Assembly: GCA_036874045.1 (NCBI GenBank) | Contig: CM072336.1 | Coordinates: 19,959,001 to 20,023,000, forward strand | Direction of reading: 5' to 3' | From: Cymodocea nodosa | Lineage: Eukaryota; Streptophyta; Magnoliopsida; Alismatales; Cymodoceaceae | Length of the DNA: 64,000 nucleotides | Notes under the pieces: generated by a model | What the model saw: only the letters and a program-made list of their open reading frames with translations | Database searches by the model: none | Told to the model about the DNA's origin: nothing | Shown here: in pieces, positions 1 to 11,721 of the stretch | Layout of the letters: each line of letters starts with the position of its first letter | Numbering within the stretch: the first letter of the stretch is position 1 | Translations under genes and position numbers: made by a program

Positions 1-609
1 CATATCAAGCTACAAGCTCTATTGTTATGGGAAATGGGCATCAATTACCTATTACTCATATAGGTAATCACACTTTATATTCTTCCTCTAGGCTCCTTTA
101 TCTACAACGTGTTCTATATGTTCCAATATTATTAGTGAATCTCATATCTATCCAACAATACGCCTTTGATAATAATTGTGATTTTATTCTTAATGGCGAT
201 GGTTTTTCTATTAAGGATTGATGGACAAGATAGATCAAACTTTGTGGCCATAGAAACAATAGAGTTCATAAGATCATGACAACAACTCATCAACACTATC
301 ATGCTGTATACACTGCCTTATATGTAGAATGAATGTTGGTGTTAGTATGGCATTCTTCTCTTGGACATCCATAGTTTTCAACTCTTCGTTACTTCATTTC
401 CCATCGAGATATTGATGCACACTCTCTAGATAAAGTGAAGCACCACCACTACTAATTTTGCTCCTCTACCAAAGCTTCTAAACTTTCGTTTTCTTCATAA
501 TAGCACCATTCTTCCAAGCTATTTGAACTCTTGTTTACTATTGTTTGGGATCCTACCCTCGTTTTTCTCTTCAACAACATTCTTATTATCTTATTAGTGT
601 GGATGACTA
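1..609 (+). pseudogene. Ty1/copia polyprotein remnant (GAG-pre-integrase to start of integrase)
   Basis: Degenerate piece of a copia polyprotein. An open stretch at 27-221 reads like the segment between protease and integrase (GNGHQLPITHIG..., then a VLYVP..LVNLISIQQ stretch matching the usual 'NVLHVP.LS.NLLSV' block). At 345-371 the translation gives VWHSSLGHP, the conserved W-H-x2-L-G-H-P start of the copia integrase zinc region, followed by several stops. The left end is cut by the window. Homology stops at 609, where a copia-type LTR begins, and resumes at 2228 with RNase H, so integrase and RT are largely missing. The family assignment is secure; the lineage is not. Not functional. Confidence 0.8.
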
Positions 610-2227
610 TGTTAGGAATAACTTTATATGAAATATAAATTCTAATATTAAATATGTTATTTTGATGATGAAAAATCTTGGTATTTAATTGAAAACCTCT
701 TGTTAGTACATTTATAAGTTGTGGTCACTAATTTGTATTTAAGTATTAGAACTAAGAGCTAGAAAAAGAACAAACACTTTTTTGTTGCAAGACTCGGGAA
801 GCTAAATATCTTACTATAGAAAATTTGGTAACTCTTTCTCTAAAATCTTGTAAACTTATGATCACAAAACCTATATAGTTATAGTGTTATGCACGTATGC
901 TTTAAATAACTTAACTTCTTCACGTGTTTTCCATATGCTTTTTTTAATGTCATCGAAGAGTTAAGATAACTATTTGAGTTTTTCATATGGTTATTTGATA
1001 ACTGTTCAAGTTTTGTAAGACTAACATTTTAATTTAAGTTTTACAGGTCACATGCTTTGCATGTGAGAAATTAGAAGAGTTAAGAAATAAGTGTTTGAGT
1101 TTTTATAAGACTTACAAGTATAATAGTTTGACAAAGATGAAAAGTTAAGGTAACTCGATGGAATAACTGTCAAATCTTAAAATAATACTCCAATAGCTAA
1201 ATTGAATACCTACTGATGTTTATGGTAACTTATTGACTGAAATAAGAATTAGATAAGTTATTGCATATCTACAAGTTACTTTATTGTAAAATATATTTCA
1301 AGGAAAGGAGTATCAAAATAGAATGAACAACTAGAGACACAAAGAAATGACGAAAATCATGGATTAATTGGTGTTTCCAAATTTAGGAATTAATGAGTTT
1401 CAAAAGCTAGATTTCAAAGAAAGAAAAGTAAGACAAAGCACAAGTTGGAAAGTAGAGGAGAGAAAACAAAGAGCAACCAATGTGTATGGATTGGAATCTT
1501 GAGCTCTTGTCTTCCTTTTGTAAGTGTGATTTATAGAAGCCAAGATTTTGGAGCATTTGAGGAGAATCACACGAAGTCCTTTTGATTATATGTGCTATTA
1601 ATTCTTGTGTGTTCTCAAGTAAAGTTACTAGTGTAATTTTTGGTTGAATGCTCATATGCTTAATTTGTTAGCTCTGTAGGTTTTTAATCTGCTTAAAAAC
1701 CTATCTCACTAGGGTGTGGTGAGAATTGTTCTATAATTGAAGATTTGAGAATGTGGTGAGGTTGGGACCTCACACACATAGAGTTGGAACTCTATGTTGG
1801 TGTGTAAAAATGTGATGATGTACTTGGTTGGGTGTGCAATTAGAAAACACCACTTTGGGTTGGCATTAAGCTTGTGAAAAATACCATTGAGGCTGGTATT
1901 TAGCCTAAGTAAAATATTTATAAGGTTAGATGTTGAGCCTATGAAAAATATCATTGTAAGGGTTGGCATTAAGCTCATGAAAATACCAATTTAGTGGTCT
2001 CTCAAGGTTGGACTTTGGAGAGTGGATTAGCCTATTTGGGTGAATCACTATAAACTTCCATGTGTTATTTTCTTTAATTACAATTATATCTATTTGTTGT
2101 GCTTAATTAAAAACTACATTAGTAAAACTAAAATATTCTACTTATATAATTGGGTGAAGAATTAAAATATTACAAAGTTAGTAAAATTCACTATTCACCC
2201 CCTCTCTAGTGAAGTCATCAATCCTCA
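610..2227 (+). repeat. Solo LTR, copia-type family E
   Basis: Begins TGTTAGGAATAAC and ends near CACCCCCTCTCTAGTGAAG...CCTCA, the same start and end style as the TR-GAG LTRs (TGTTAGG ... CACCCCCCTCTAGTGAAGCC...CCTAACA). The first ~470 bp match 50741-51205, where the same LTR sits behind a polypurine tract, which fixes its identity and orientation. No primer-binding site follows, so it is read as a solo LTR. A convincing target-site duplication was not seen. GTTA/TAAC motifs occur at about 957-1020 and 1105-1165. Confidence 0.7.
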
Positions 2228-2549
2228 ATGTATTACTCTTGATTTACATGGTTATTTCCACTTATCTGCAAATTTGATGTCCAATATATTATTTCTTCCT
2301 TGGTTAATCATGTTGAATATCAATTTTCTACCTATATAAAATTCAAAGATACTATCATCAACTATGATAGTAGCAATGCTATCAATCTTTTCAAAAATCC
2401 AGTTCTTCACTCTAGAGCCAAACATATTGAAGCTAGACATCATTTTCTTTGTGATTGTGTTTCTAAAGGTCATATTCAACTTAAATATATATCCACAAAG
2501 GAACAATTACAAAAACTTGTACAAGCTTCAAGGTATTCACAATAAGCAC
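2228..2549 (+). pseudogene. Ty1/copia RNase H C-terminal remnant
   Basis: The frame open at 2300-2545 contains DSSNAINL then NPVLHSRAKHIEARHHF and ISTKEQL. This is the signature of the C-terminal part of copia RNase H (the 'CDNQSA...NPVFHERTKHIE.D.HF...T..QLAD' block). The first catalytic aspartates are outside the piece. It continues, after the LTR at 610-2227 and a deletion, the polyprotein seen at 1-609. Downstream it is truncated by the Athila-like LTR starting near 2550. The other open frames here (2252-2506 minus, 2364-2564 plus) are shadows. Confidence 0.8.
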
Positions 2550-4609
2550 ATTATAAAAACCTAGTTTTAAAATTTCTAACTACAAGCACACAATGCCTAT
2601 CATAGATAGCATGTGAGTATGGGTCAATCCATAGGGAATTTATTTAAAGTAAAACTCAAAATCTTGTAAAGTCAAATATTCCTAAGCCTTTAAGATTTTC
2701 TAAGAGATATTCAAAGAAATGCAAAGCGAAACTCAATGTCATCCAAATATGCATTCTAATTATTTTCATAGTTTAACATATCCTTATAAAGTGAAGGTCA
2801 TCAATAGAAGTGAAGTAAACTCAAATCATTCGATTAATACAAGGAGAGATCAAAGAAAACAAAAGAATCACTAGAACTGTCTTACCCAAAAATCACTAAA
2901 ATTAAGCTTAACTCTACACCCCTTTCCTTTCATCCTACTAGATAATAAATTCACTAAAAATACAAGGAAGGAAGGACCATCAAGGTAAAAAATAACAAAA
3001 GTGATTTTAAGGAAAAACTCCTCTTGAAGTACTACCACCAGTTATCTTATCAAGAGAGTGCAAAACAATCTAAGTGATTACTAAATTGTGCATTGCTCGA
3101 AGAAAGATGATACATCTTTGAATTCTTTGTGAAAACCAACGAAATCAAATCATAGAAAGAGAAGTCAATAATCTAACTATTGCCATTTACAAAACTAGAT
3201 TTCATTAAGTATAGCTCATGAAACACATTCTTCTTTAAAGCACAAAATCCAATGTCTAGAACAAAAAACAGGGCAATTATGTCTTTGATTTTAAAATTTG
3301 AAAACTCTAATCAAATCATTCCAAAATATTTAACAAATACCATAATATGAATCTACATGAAAAACCATTCAAAATAACATCAAGAAACACTCAAAAACTC
3401 CACTAAAAACTCGACTTTTGAATGAGTTAAGTTTCACTTAGTTAGGTTCGTTGAGTTACTAGCTAACTCAATGGACCTGGGCATAACTCTACGGACCTAG
3501 TTCATTGAATTATGGCTAACTCAATAGACCTAGGCATTGGGACACCAGAAAAACTCCTACCTGGTCTTGCATTAAACTATGACACTTCTTTACCATCTAT
3601 CTACACCTAAAACATATCTAATACATCCATTCACCACTATGTACATGATCAAAATTCATTTCTATACATTTCTATGAATAAATGAAATGAAAATAAAAGG
3701 GTTAATTGAGTTAGTCATATACGATATTTACAGTATTAACAAGGCTCATCTATTTTCAAATATAAATTTCATTAAACTTGAAAGGTAAAGTATCAACATT
3801 AAAATAACAATACTAACATTAACAACTAACCTATTAATGTAAAAATACACACAAACATGAGATATAAAGTCACACATACAAATACATAACATCATAGTAT
3901 GGAAACACAACAAGAACGTATGCAAACATAAATGATCTTCCTTCTTCATATTAGTACCTGAAGCTTAGCCAACAAACACTCAAAATTCACTAAAGATGTT
4001 GTCCAATCCTTTTCCATGTGCTACCCTTGGGTTGTCACCACCAAGAATCATCACCGAAGTAGGGAGGCTTCATATGAACCTAGATATGCAATGTTGGAGC
4101 CCACTGAATGACTTCCAACTATAGTCCATTCCTTGCAAGAAAGGAGCAGCTACAATAGTGTTCTTCTCTTCCCACAAGTGTGCAAGTCTTCTCCACGTCG
4201 TTGCCTTGCACCAAGGATGTCATCAGAGATGGGGGCTCTTCAAGGGAGAGGAGGAAACTCAATTGAAATGGGTGCTCCACAAATCTATAGTAAGGGTGCC
4301 TTCTCCACATCATTGCCTTGCTCCAAAGATGTCACCAAAGATGGGAGGACAGTAGTAAACTCAAACTATAGCCATAGAGGTTTTCTTCTTTGTGCTAGGG
4401 ACTAGGAGGAGAGAAAAGATCAAGAGAGAGAGTTTTGGATGTTGTAGGTTGTACTTTTCAAGAGGGAGAGATGGCTGACGGTTGCTTGATAGGAGTGGCC
4501 AGAGATCATGGGTAGAGTGGAAAAGAGGAGGCCGATGGTGTTGGAGTTGGTAGTTGGCCATTTCCTTAATTCCCAAAATGCCCTTGTCATCCCTTTTGAT
4601 TTTACTTTG
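2550..4609 (-). repeat. Athila-like LTR 'H', 3' (U5) part
   Basis: Read on the minus strand, the left end carries the block 'ccctatggattgaccc...actcacatgc...gtgtgcttgtag', matching the U5 end of element D's LTR (gtggattcgaccc...cttgcacatg...gtgcgcttgcag). The right end of the window's left block (13448-13743) resembles the start of the D LTR. The two parts are therefore one LTR split by the insertion at 4610-13447, with CTTTG duplicated on both sides. Hairpin motifs lie at about 3440-3530 and 4915-4970. The exact left boundary is uncertain. No gene seen; small ORFs at 3746-4660 are not supported. Confidence 0.6.
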
Positions 4610-4980
4610 TGTTTGGATCTCCAGCACGACACTAGAAAAACTTGATTGGTTACTTAGCAACGCGCCAAAAAAACTTAGATTTATTAACTTCTATTTTTAC
4701 TTAGTTAATTTATCTTTATGTCTATTCCTTTTTAGAAGTAAACAAACAACCTTTCACACAAATTAGATATTAATTCTAATTTGTATTTTAACTGCAAGAG
4801 CACAATGTTTATTGTATTAGTGTGCAAGTATAGGTCGATCTCATAAGAAATTGCTTAAGAATTGAGAACTATTCCATTTTTAACAATCAAATTTATATAT
4901 TCAATAAGCTCTCTATTGAGTTACAGTTAACTCAATGGACAAAGTTCGTTGAGTTATGGCTAACTCAACGGACTAACCTT

Positions 4981-6775
4981 TGTTAGGACCCTAGTATTTT
5001 GATAATGCAAAAACCTATGTGAGGAAACCAAATTGTATTTCACAGATATGATAGCTCAACAAAAGATTAGAAAGCAGACGAATAGATGGAGAAAGTTCCA
5101 GATGATACTGCCTTAAAGTTACAGGAAAATCGAACAGTTACAGGTCCAAGTATTCGAAGAGTAAAACAACAGCAAGTCCATCGAACAGTTAGAAGGATAA
5201 CTATCTGATTTTATAAAGCCTTCGGAGAGTTATTTAATCAGACAGTTAAGTTGGTTGAATGATTAAAGAGTTATGTGTTAACTATCTGAAAGAAAAAGGA
5301 AAATCGAAAAGTTAGAAAGGCTAACTATCCGAAACTTAAGTTATTCAATTAACCATGTGCATAAATACAAAACAGAATCTTAAAGGACTTTTTCAGAGAG
5401 TTAGATAACTATTTGAGTTTTTCGGAGAGTTACAGGTATAACTTTCTAGAACTTAAGTTATCTTATTACGTATGTGTAGAATGGAGAAGCTGGCAGTTGA
5501 AAACTTAAAAGGGAAAATTGGAGAGTTAGATAACTATCCGAATTTTCAAAGAGAGTTTCGGTAAGTTATAGTTTAACTATCTGAAACTTAAGTTATTGAA
5601 ATTGCCACGTGCAGAATTCCAGAAATAAGATCATTTAGGTTTTCAGAAAGTTAGAAAGATAACTATCTGAAATCTCAAGAGAGTTTCGGTGATTTACGGT
5701 TTAACCATTCGAAACTTAAGTTAGTGAATTTCCTACGTGCAAAATTCTAGACAAATGTTCAAATGGGTTTTCGAAGAGTTAGAAAGATAACTATCCGAAA
5801 AATGGGAAAGTTTCGGTGAGTTAAATTATTAACTATCCGAAACTTAAGTTATGATTTTATGCACGTGCAGATTTGAAGGGACAACTGTCAGAGACTTAAA
5901 ATTCAGAGAGTTATAGTAGTTAACTATCTGAAAGTCAGGAACTCTTTTCAGTAAGTTAAATACAAGACTCTGAACACTTGACATTACACGTGAGCAACTT
6001 AAAATCCTCACGTGACTTAGATAAAGGAATATGAGTGATGAATCGGTAAGTTATGGATGCTTTTCGATAAGTTATTTTTATAACCATCCGAAAGCTTGAG
6101 ATTTTCGGAAGGTTACTTACTGAACATTAGACAGAATGATAACTTACCATATTTAGGTCTGATTATTTACCAAGTACAACAGAATACATCCATTGAAAGA
6201 AAAATATGATCGTTATACCTTTGGTATAAATATGAGGAGTTTAAGAGAGGAAAAGATAGAGATAACGTATATACCACATATAGTGAGCTACACTCCAATT
6301 CCAATTACACTCAAGTCTGCAAACAGTGAAGCATATTCTAAAGATCTACTACAGAAAAAGCTCTATGCACCAAAACTTTGATTAAAAGACTTAAGCTATT
6401 GGTTCGTGGCTTCAACCTGAAAGCTACATATAGTTGTTGGTTTGAGTTTTGACCTGAAAACTCTAAATGTTGGTTTACTGAAGTTTATACCTAAAAACTT
6501 CTGTGTTGTTGGTTCTTGCTTTGACTTGAAAGCAAATGTGTAAGTATTGAAATACTTAGTGAAACCCAAGTGACCCTTGGGGGTGGACTAGCCGAGTTGG
6601 TAAACCTAAAATTCTCTTGTGTTTCTTACCTTTATTTCTGCTGTGCATGATATTTTTATCTGATTATTACTTGTGCAAACTGATTAATCAAATTAGTTAG
6701 TAAAGTGAAAAATAGGCTTAAATTCACATTGTTCTCCATTCACCCCCCCTCTAGTGAAGCCATTCATTCCTAACA
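4981..6775 (+). repeat. TR-GAG1 5' LTR
   Basis: 1,795 bp. The U3 part is filled with modules of about 118-135 bp. Each module has a quasi-palindrome (CGGAGAGTTA..TAACTATCCG and TTTCGGTGAGTTA..TAACTATCCGAAA), an ACTTAAGT palindrome and a G-box or decayed G-box (5353, 5471, 5606, 5734, 5862). Further CACGTG-like sites lie near 5986 and 6009. The end carries the conserved stretch CTTGGGGGTGGACTAGCCG before CACCCCCCCTCTAGTGAAGC. Confidence 0.9.
6225..6233 (+). promoter_or_regulatory. Putative TATA box of TR-GAG1 LTR
   Basis: TATAAATAT follows the module array and is kept in the 3' LTR at 11164-11172. Its place downstream of the repeated modules fits a U3/R boundary. Not tested; no initiation site can be read from sequence. 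Confidence 0.45.
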
Positions 6776-6777
6776 AT

Positions 6778-6792
6778 TGGTATCAAAGTAGG
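6778..6792 (+). other. Primer-binding site (initiator tRNA-Met type)
   Basis: TGGTATCAAAGTAGG begins two bases after the 5' LTR end. It is a one-base variant of the TGGTATCAGAG primer site of copia elements; the unmutated form is kept in TR-GAG2 at 58007. Confidence 0.85.
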
Positions 6793-6827
6793 TTGATCTC
6801 TTTTTATAGATTTAACCATCTGAAATC

Positions 6828-8356
6828 ATTGCATCTTTTCACAAAGAGGATCAGAACATCCATCGTCCTCCCCTGTTTGATGGTATTAATTATAATTACT
6901 AGAAAAACAGGATGGAATGTTTCCTCAGAAGCTTAGATGTGAGTTTATGGAAAATGATTGTTCTAGGAACACCTATTCCACCTAGTCATGAGGATGACTA
7001 GACTGAGGAGGATGAGAGAATCATCCAAATGGATGCTCGAGGGTTGAATATTATTTACTGTGCCTTATCTACTGAACAATATAATAAAGTTTCAGCTTGT
7101 AAATTTGCTCACGAGGCTTGGAACACTCTTCAAATAACCTTTGAAGGAACCAGCCAAGTGAAAGACACTAAAATAAACATTTTACTTAGAAAACTTGAAT
7201 TATTTAAAATGCTTGATGATGAAACTATCACTGATATATTTTCAAGATTCACTGAGATTATTAATGGCTTAAGAGGTTTGGGAAAGGAATTTTCTATCTG
7301 TGAACAGGTATAGAAAATCCTCAGAAGCTTAACTGTGGAATGGAAGCAAAAGTCCACATTGATACAAGATTCCAAAGACCTCAACAAATACTCAGTAGAG
7401 GATCTAATGGGCAACCTACTGGCCCATGAAGTTCAAATGAAGGAATGGAAAGTTGAGGAAGGTAGTGGTATAAAGAAAACTGAAACAAAGAAAGAACTAG
7501 CCTTTCCATCAACATAGGAACTTCAAAGCTCGGATGATGATGAAGTTCTGCAATTGGCCAGAAAATTCAGAAAATGGATGAAGAAAAAGAATCATGCCAG
7601 CACATCAAAAAGCAATGCACCAATATGCTTTAAATGTAAGAAGCAAGGACATATACAACCTGATTGTCCACTGCAACAAGAAGAAGAAAAAGAAATGAAG
7701 AAGAAGAAGAGGAGCTACAAAAAGAAAATGGCATTGAAGGCTACTTGGGATGATAGTAGTTCTTCTAGTAGCTCATCTAGTTCAGATGAAGAGGTACTAG
7801 TAAACGTGTGCTATACAGCACAAGAGGTATGTTCCACTTCATCTCAAAGTGATTCTGATGTAGACAATGATAATCTAGATGTAAATATTCTTTTGTCTAC
7901 TATTGACAGCTTATATGTTAAATGCAAAAAGTATAAAAAGGAAATTAAGCATTTAACTGCATGCTTAGAAGAAGCACATACTAAACTTGAAAATTTACAT
8001 GTTGAAGATACAAAATGCAATAATGATAAATTGATAATGAAAATGAAAATTTGAAATCAGAAATCACTGATCTAAAAAATTCTGTGCATAAATTTACCAA
8101 TGGATAGAAAAGATTAGATCAAATCATTGGTTCACAAAGACATGACTCAAATAGATTTGGCCTAGGGTATGCTACTCCAAAGGAAATACCCTACTGTGGT
8201 GGTGTTATCCGATCTTATAGAGATGTTACAACAGTGTTTGCCATCAAAAGAAGATCTGGTTCAATGTGGCTGCCAAAAGGCAATAAACTAAATATTGTCA
8301 GGACTAACACTTATGGACCCAAGAAAGTATGGGTACCAAAATCTATTTCTATTTGA
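6828..8356 (+). pseudogene. Copia-type gag (capsid plus zinc knuckle), TR-GAG1
   Basis: Collinear with the better preserved gag at 58059-59588. The start codon is ATT here. In order: the N-terminal block RPPLFDG(I/N)..YW, a UBN2-type capsid region with AHEAWNTLQ and EGTSQVKDTK, a lysine-rich linker, the zinc knuckle CFKCKKQGHIQPDC (C-x2-C-x4-H-x4-C, about 7628-7669), a serine-rich stretch and a coiled-coil-like lysine/glutamate region. In-frame stops include two TGG-to-TAG changes (near 6903 and 7000), TAG at 7311-7313, TAG at 7515-7517 (shared with TR-GAG2) and one near 8105. One base is missing near 8037. The role of the family is to form the virus-like particle and bind RNA. Not functional as it stands. 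Confidence 0.85.
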
Positions 8357-9873
8357 ATTGCAAGATTATATGGTTTAGGGGGAGTAGTTGATCTATAGCT
8401 CCAAACCAATTATGACAGTAAAAATTTGGTATTACAAGAGGCACCATAAATTGGTAGAAAGTGCTCACTTAGACTGAGTGGAAATTGTGCCTAAAATCTT
8501 GATGCTCAAGGAGAGAAAAATCTGCAGCAACTAGACTACAGTCACAAATTGCTCTCTGCATATGTTTTGAAGGAATCTATTGAAGAGAGAGTTTAAGAAG
8601 CTAAATAGTTGGTAATCAGAAGGCAATCAGTTAAGAATCATTTATGATATTCTGAAATTAACAATTGGCATCAAAAGTAGCATCAATGATTGAATCATGT
8701 TCTTTAAAGGAAACAAGGCTTGCACGAGCCAAGTTGAATGACTACAAACGTAGGGAAATCAAATTCATCAAAGGACAACCAAAATCTGCAGTAGATAGAT
8801 TACATTCTTCAAATTATCTTCTGCAAATAGAAGAACCACTTGAAACAAAGATCCAAGAGAAGATAAACAAATTGGAGTCATAAGCAAATTGATTGAAAAT
8901 CTTTTATGATATTTTTGATTAACAATTGGTATTTAGTTCAATTGGTATCATATATGACATTCATTTTGCAGAATAGGTGCAACAAATTTGTCTGCAAGGA
9001 AAAACATATAAGTAGGGGGAGAACCTACTATATGAAGAGAATTCAGAATGTTACTTAAGTACAAAATAAAAGTGTATAAAGAGGGCATGCATATAGGGGG
9101 AGAGCCTATAGCTTGCTATTATAAATCAGAGAACCTCCATACAGATAGGGAGAGAGCATGTGGTAGAAATTACAAATATTAACTGCATATTTATAAATTG
9201 CTACATTAACTATTGGCATTTTGTTGTTTTCAGTTTTTATAGATGATATAGTAATTACACGAAAACAAAGGAAGAAATATCACAAATCAGGAGAGCAATT
9301 ACTGACTTCTCAGATGATAGAATGTCAACAACTGGCATCAGACAAGGATTAAGGAAATTGACACTTCAATTGATACTGTGCTCGAATAAGAAAGAAGAAA
9401 AGCAGCACAACATCAAAGGAAAATAAGAAAATAGATTGCAATGATGAAAATATCTCAACAATTGAGATCTACACATCAACAGTCTACATTTGATGGAAAA
9501 TCAAAAATTGATATTTGAAGATATTGATGCATTTGATTCTTTTCACAACCTGATATCTGACAGGATTATAGAGATCAGAAAATTGGTATATCATCAAATA
9601 CAAATTTAATGACAAAAAGGGGAGAAGAAAATACAGCAAAAGAAAATTTTATAACTCCTTTTATCTAATGACAAAAAGGGGGAGAACAATATAGAAAATT
9701 ACATAGAAGGTAGGGGGAGCATTCCCAGCACACAGACAAGGCGAGAATTTAACTTCATTATATTATATTCATTGTAAATCTTTGCTTTACTTAGTTTCTG
9801 TGTGATTGAATGTATAGCAACAATCTAGAGAGTGAAATACATGTAATTTAATGTAAAGGATTTTGTCATTATC
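8357..9873 (+). other. Non-coding 3' part of TR-GAG1 interior
   Basis: About 1.5 kb with no protease, integrase or RT similarity in any frame. It contains repeated purine blocks (GGGGGAGTAGTT near 8379, TAGGGGGAGAACC near 9013, ATAGGGGGAGAGCC near 9096, AAAAAGGGGAGAAG near 9615, AAAAAGGGGGAGAAC near 9672). These resemble copies of the polypurine tract and are kept at matching places in TR-GAG2. A 72-codon ORF at 8665-8883 is disrupted by a deletion in TR-GAG2 and is not supported as a gene. Confidence 0.7.
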
Positions 9874-9887
9874 AAAAAGGGGGAGAT
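9874..9887 (+). other. Polypurine tract of TR-GAG1
   Basis: AAAAAGGGGGAGAT directly abuts the TGTTAGG start of the 3' LTR; it would prime plus-strand DNA synthesis. Confidence 0.9.
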
Positions 9888-11716
9888 TGTTAGGACCCTA
9901 GTATTTTGATAATGCAAAAACCTATGTGAGGAAACCAAATTGTATTTCACAAATATGATAGCTCAGCAAAAGATTAGAAAGCAAACGAATAGATGGAGAA
10001 GGTTCCAGATGATACTGCCTTAAAGTTACTGGAAAATCAGACAGTTACAGGTCCAAGTATCCGAAGAGTAAAACATCAACAAGTCCATGGGACAGTTAGA
10101 AGGATAACTATTCGATTTTACAAAGCCTTTGGAGAGTTATTTAATTAGACAGTTAAGTTGGTTGAATGATCGGAGAGTTATGTGTTAACTATCCAAAAGA
10201 AAAAGGAAAATCGGAAAGTTAGAAAGGCTAACTATCTGAAACTTAAGTCATTCAATTAACCACGTGCAGAAATACAAAATAGAATCTCAAAGGATTTTTT
10301 CAGTGAGTTAGATAACTATCTAAATTTTCTTTCGGAGAGTTAGATAATTATTTGAGTTTTTTGGAGAGTTATAGGTATAACTTTTCGGAACTTAAGTCAT
10401 CTTATTACGCACGTGTAGAATGGAGAAGCCAGCAGTTGAAAGCTTAAAAGGGAAAATCAGAGAGTTAGATAACTATCTGAATTTTCAAAGAGAGTTTCGG
10501 TATGTTACAGTTTAACTATCCAAAACTTAAGTTATTGAAATTGCCACGTACAGAATTCCAGAAAGAAGATCATTTAGGTTTTCGGAAAGTTAGAAAGATA
10601 ACTATCTGAAATATCAAGAGAGTTTCGGTGAGTTACGGTTTAACCATCCGAAACTTAAGTCAGTGAATTTTCCACATGTAGAATTCCAAACAGATGTTCA
10701 AATGGGTTTTCGGAGAGTTAGAAAGATAACTATCCGAAAAATGGGAAGGTTTCGGTGAGTTAAATTATTAACTATCCGGAACTTAAGTTATGATTTTATG
10801 CACGTGTAGATTTGAAGGGACAACTGTCGGAGACTTAAAATTCAAAGAGTTACAGTAGTTAACTATCCGAAAGTCAGGAACTCTTTTCGGTAAGTTAAAT
10901 GCAAAACTCTGAACACTTGACATTACACGTGAGCAACTTAAAATCCTCATGTGACTCAGATAACAGAATATGAGTGATGAATCGGTAAGTTATGGATGCT
11001 TTTCGGTAAGTTATTTTTATAACCATCTGAAAGCTTGAAATTTTCGAAAGGTTACTTATTGAACATCAGACAGAACGGTAACTTACCATATTTAGGTCTG
11101 ATTATTTAACAAGTACAACAGAATACATCCGTTGAAAGAAAAATATGATCGTTATACCTTTGGTATAAATATGAAGAGTTTAAGAGAGAAAAAGACAGAG
11201 ATAACGTATATACCACATACAGTGAGCTACACTCCAATTCCAATTACACTCAAGTCTGCAAACAGTGAAGTATATTCTAAAGATTTATTGTAGAAAAAAC
11301 TCTGTTTGCCAAAACTCTGATTGAAAGACTCAAGCTGTTGGTTTGTGGCTTCAACCTAAAAGCTACATACAGTTGTTGGTTGGAGTTTCGATCTGAAAAC
11401 TCTAAATGTTGGTTTACTGAAGTTTATACTTGAAAACTTCTGTGTTGGTGGTTCTTACTTTGACCTGAAAGCAAGTGTGTAAGTGTTGAGACACTTAGTA
11501 AAGCCCAAGTGACCCTTGGGGGTGGACTAGCTGAGTTGGTGAACCACCTAAAATTCTCTTGTGTTTCTTACCTTTATTTCTGTTGTGCATGATATTTTTA
11601 TCTGATTATTACTTATGCAAACTAATTAATCAAATTAGTTAGTAAAGTGAAAAATAGGCTTAAATTCACACTCTTCTCCATTCACCCCCCTTTGGTGAAA
11701 CCATTCGTTCCTAACA
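9888..11716 (+). repeat. TR-GAG1 3' LTR
   Basis: 1,829 bp, collinear with 4981-6775 with many point differences and small indels, mostly transitions. It has the same module array, the same TATA-like site (11164-11172) and the same end CCTAACA. Confidence 0.9.
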
Positions 11717-11721
11717 ACCTC

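Larger units (their letters stand above)
4981..11716 (+). mobile_element. TR-GAG1: gag-only Ty1/copia retrotransposon
   Basis: Two direct LTRs (4981-6775, 9888-11716) begin TGTTAGGACCCTAG and end CCTAACA. An iMet-type primer site follows the first LTR, and the polypurine tract AAAAAGGGGGAGAT precedes the second. The 3.1-kb interior contains one gag-like ORF and about 1.5 kb without coding sequence; protease, integrase, RT and RNase H are absent. This is the layout of non-autonomous TR-GAG/LARD-like elements that rely on enzymes from a partner. Flanks ACCTT (4976-4980) and ACCTC (11717-11721) are a one-mismatch target-site duplication; the uninterrupted host sequence at 27160-27175 reads ACCTC. 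A second copy is at 56307-62674. Confidence 0.9.

Noticed and set aside
4119..4660. Several overlapping ORFs of 60-100 codons on both strands
   Set aside because: Lie within LTR H; no domain, and open in several frames at once because of locally higher GC.
5300..6050. CRISPR-like array of regular repeats in the TR-GAG LTR
   Set aside because: Plant retrotransposon LTR; repeats are degenerate ~130-bp modules without unique spacers, also found in the other LTR copies.
8665..8883. 72-codon lysine-rich ORF in TR-GAG1
   Set aside because: Its counterpart in TR-GAG2 is destroyed by a deletion and stops; no known domain.
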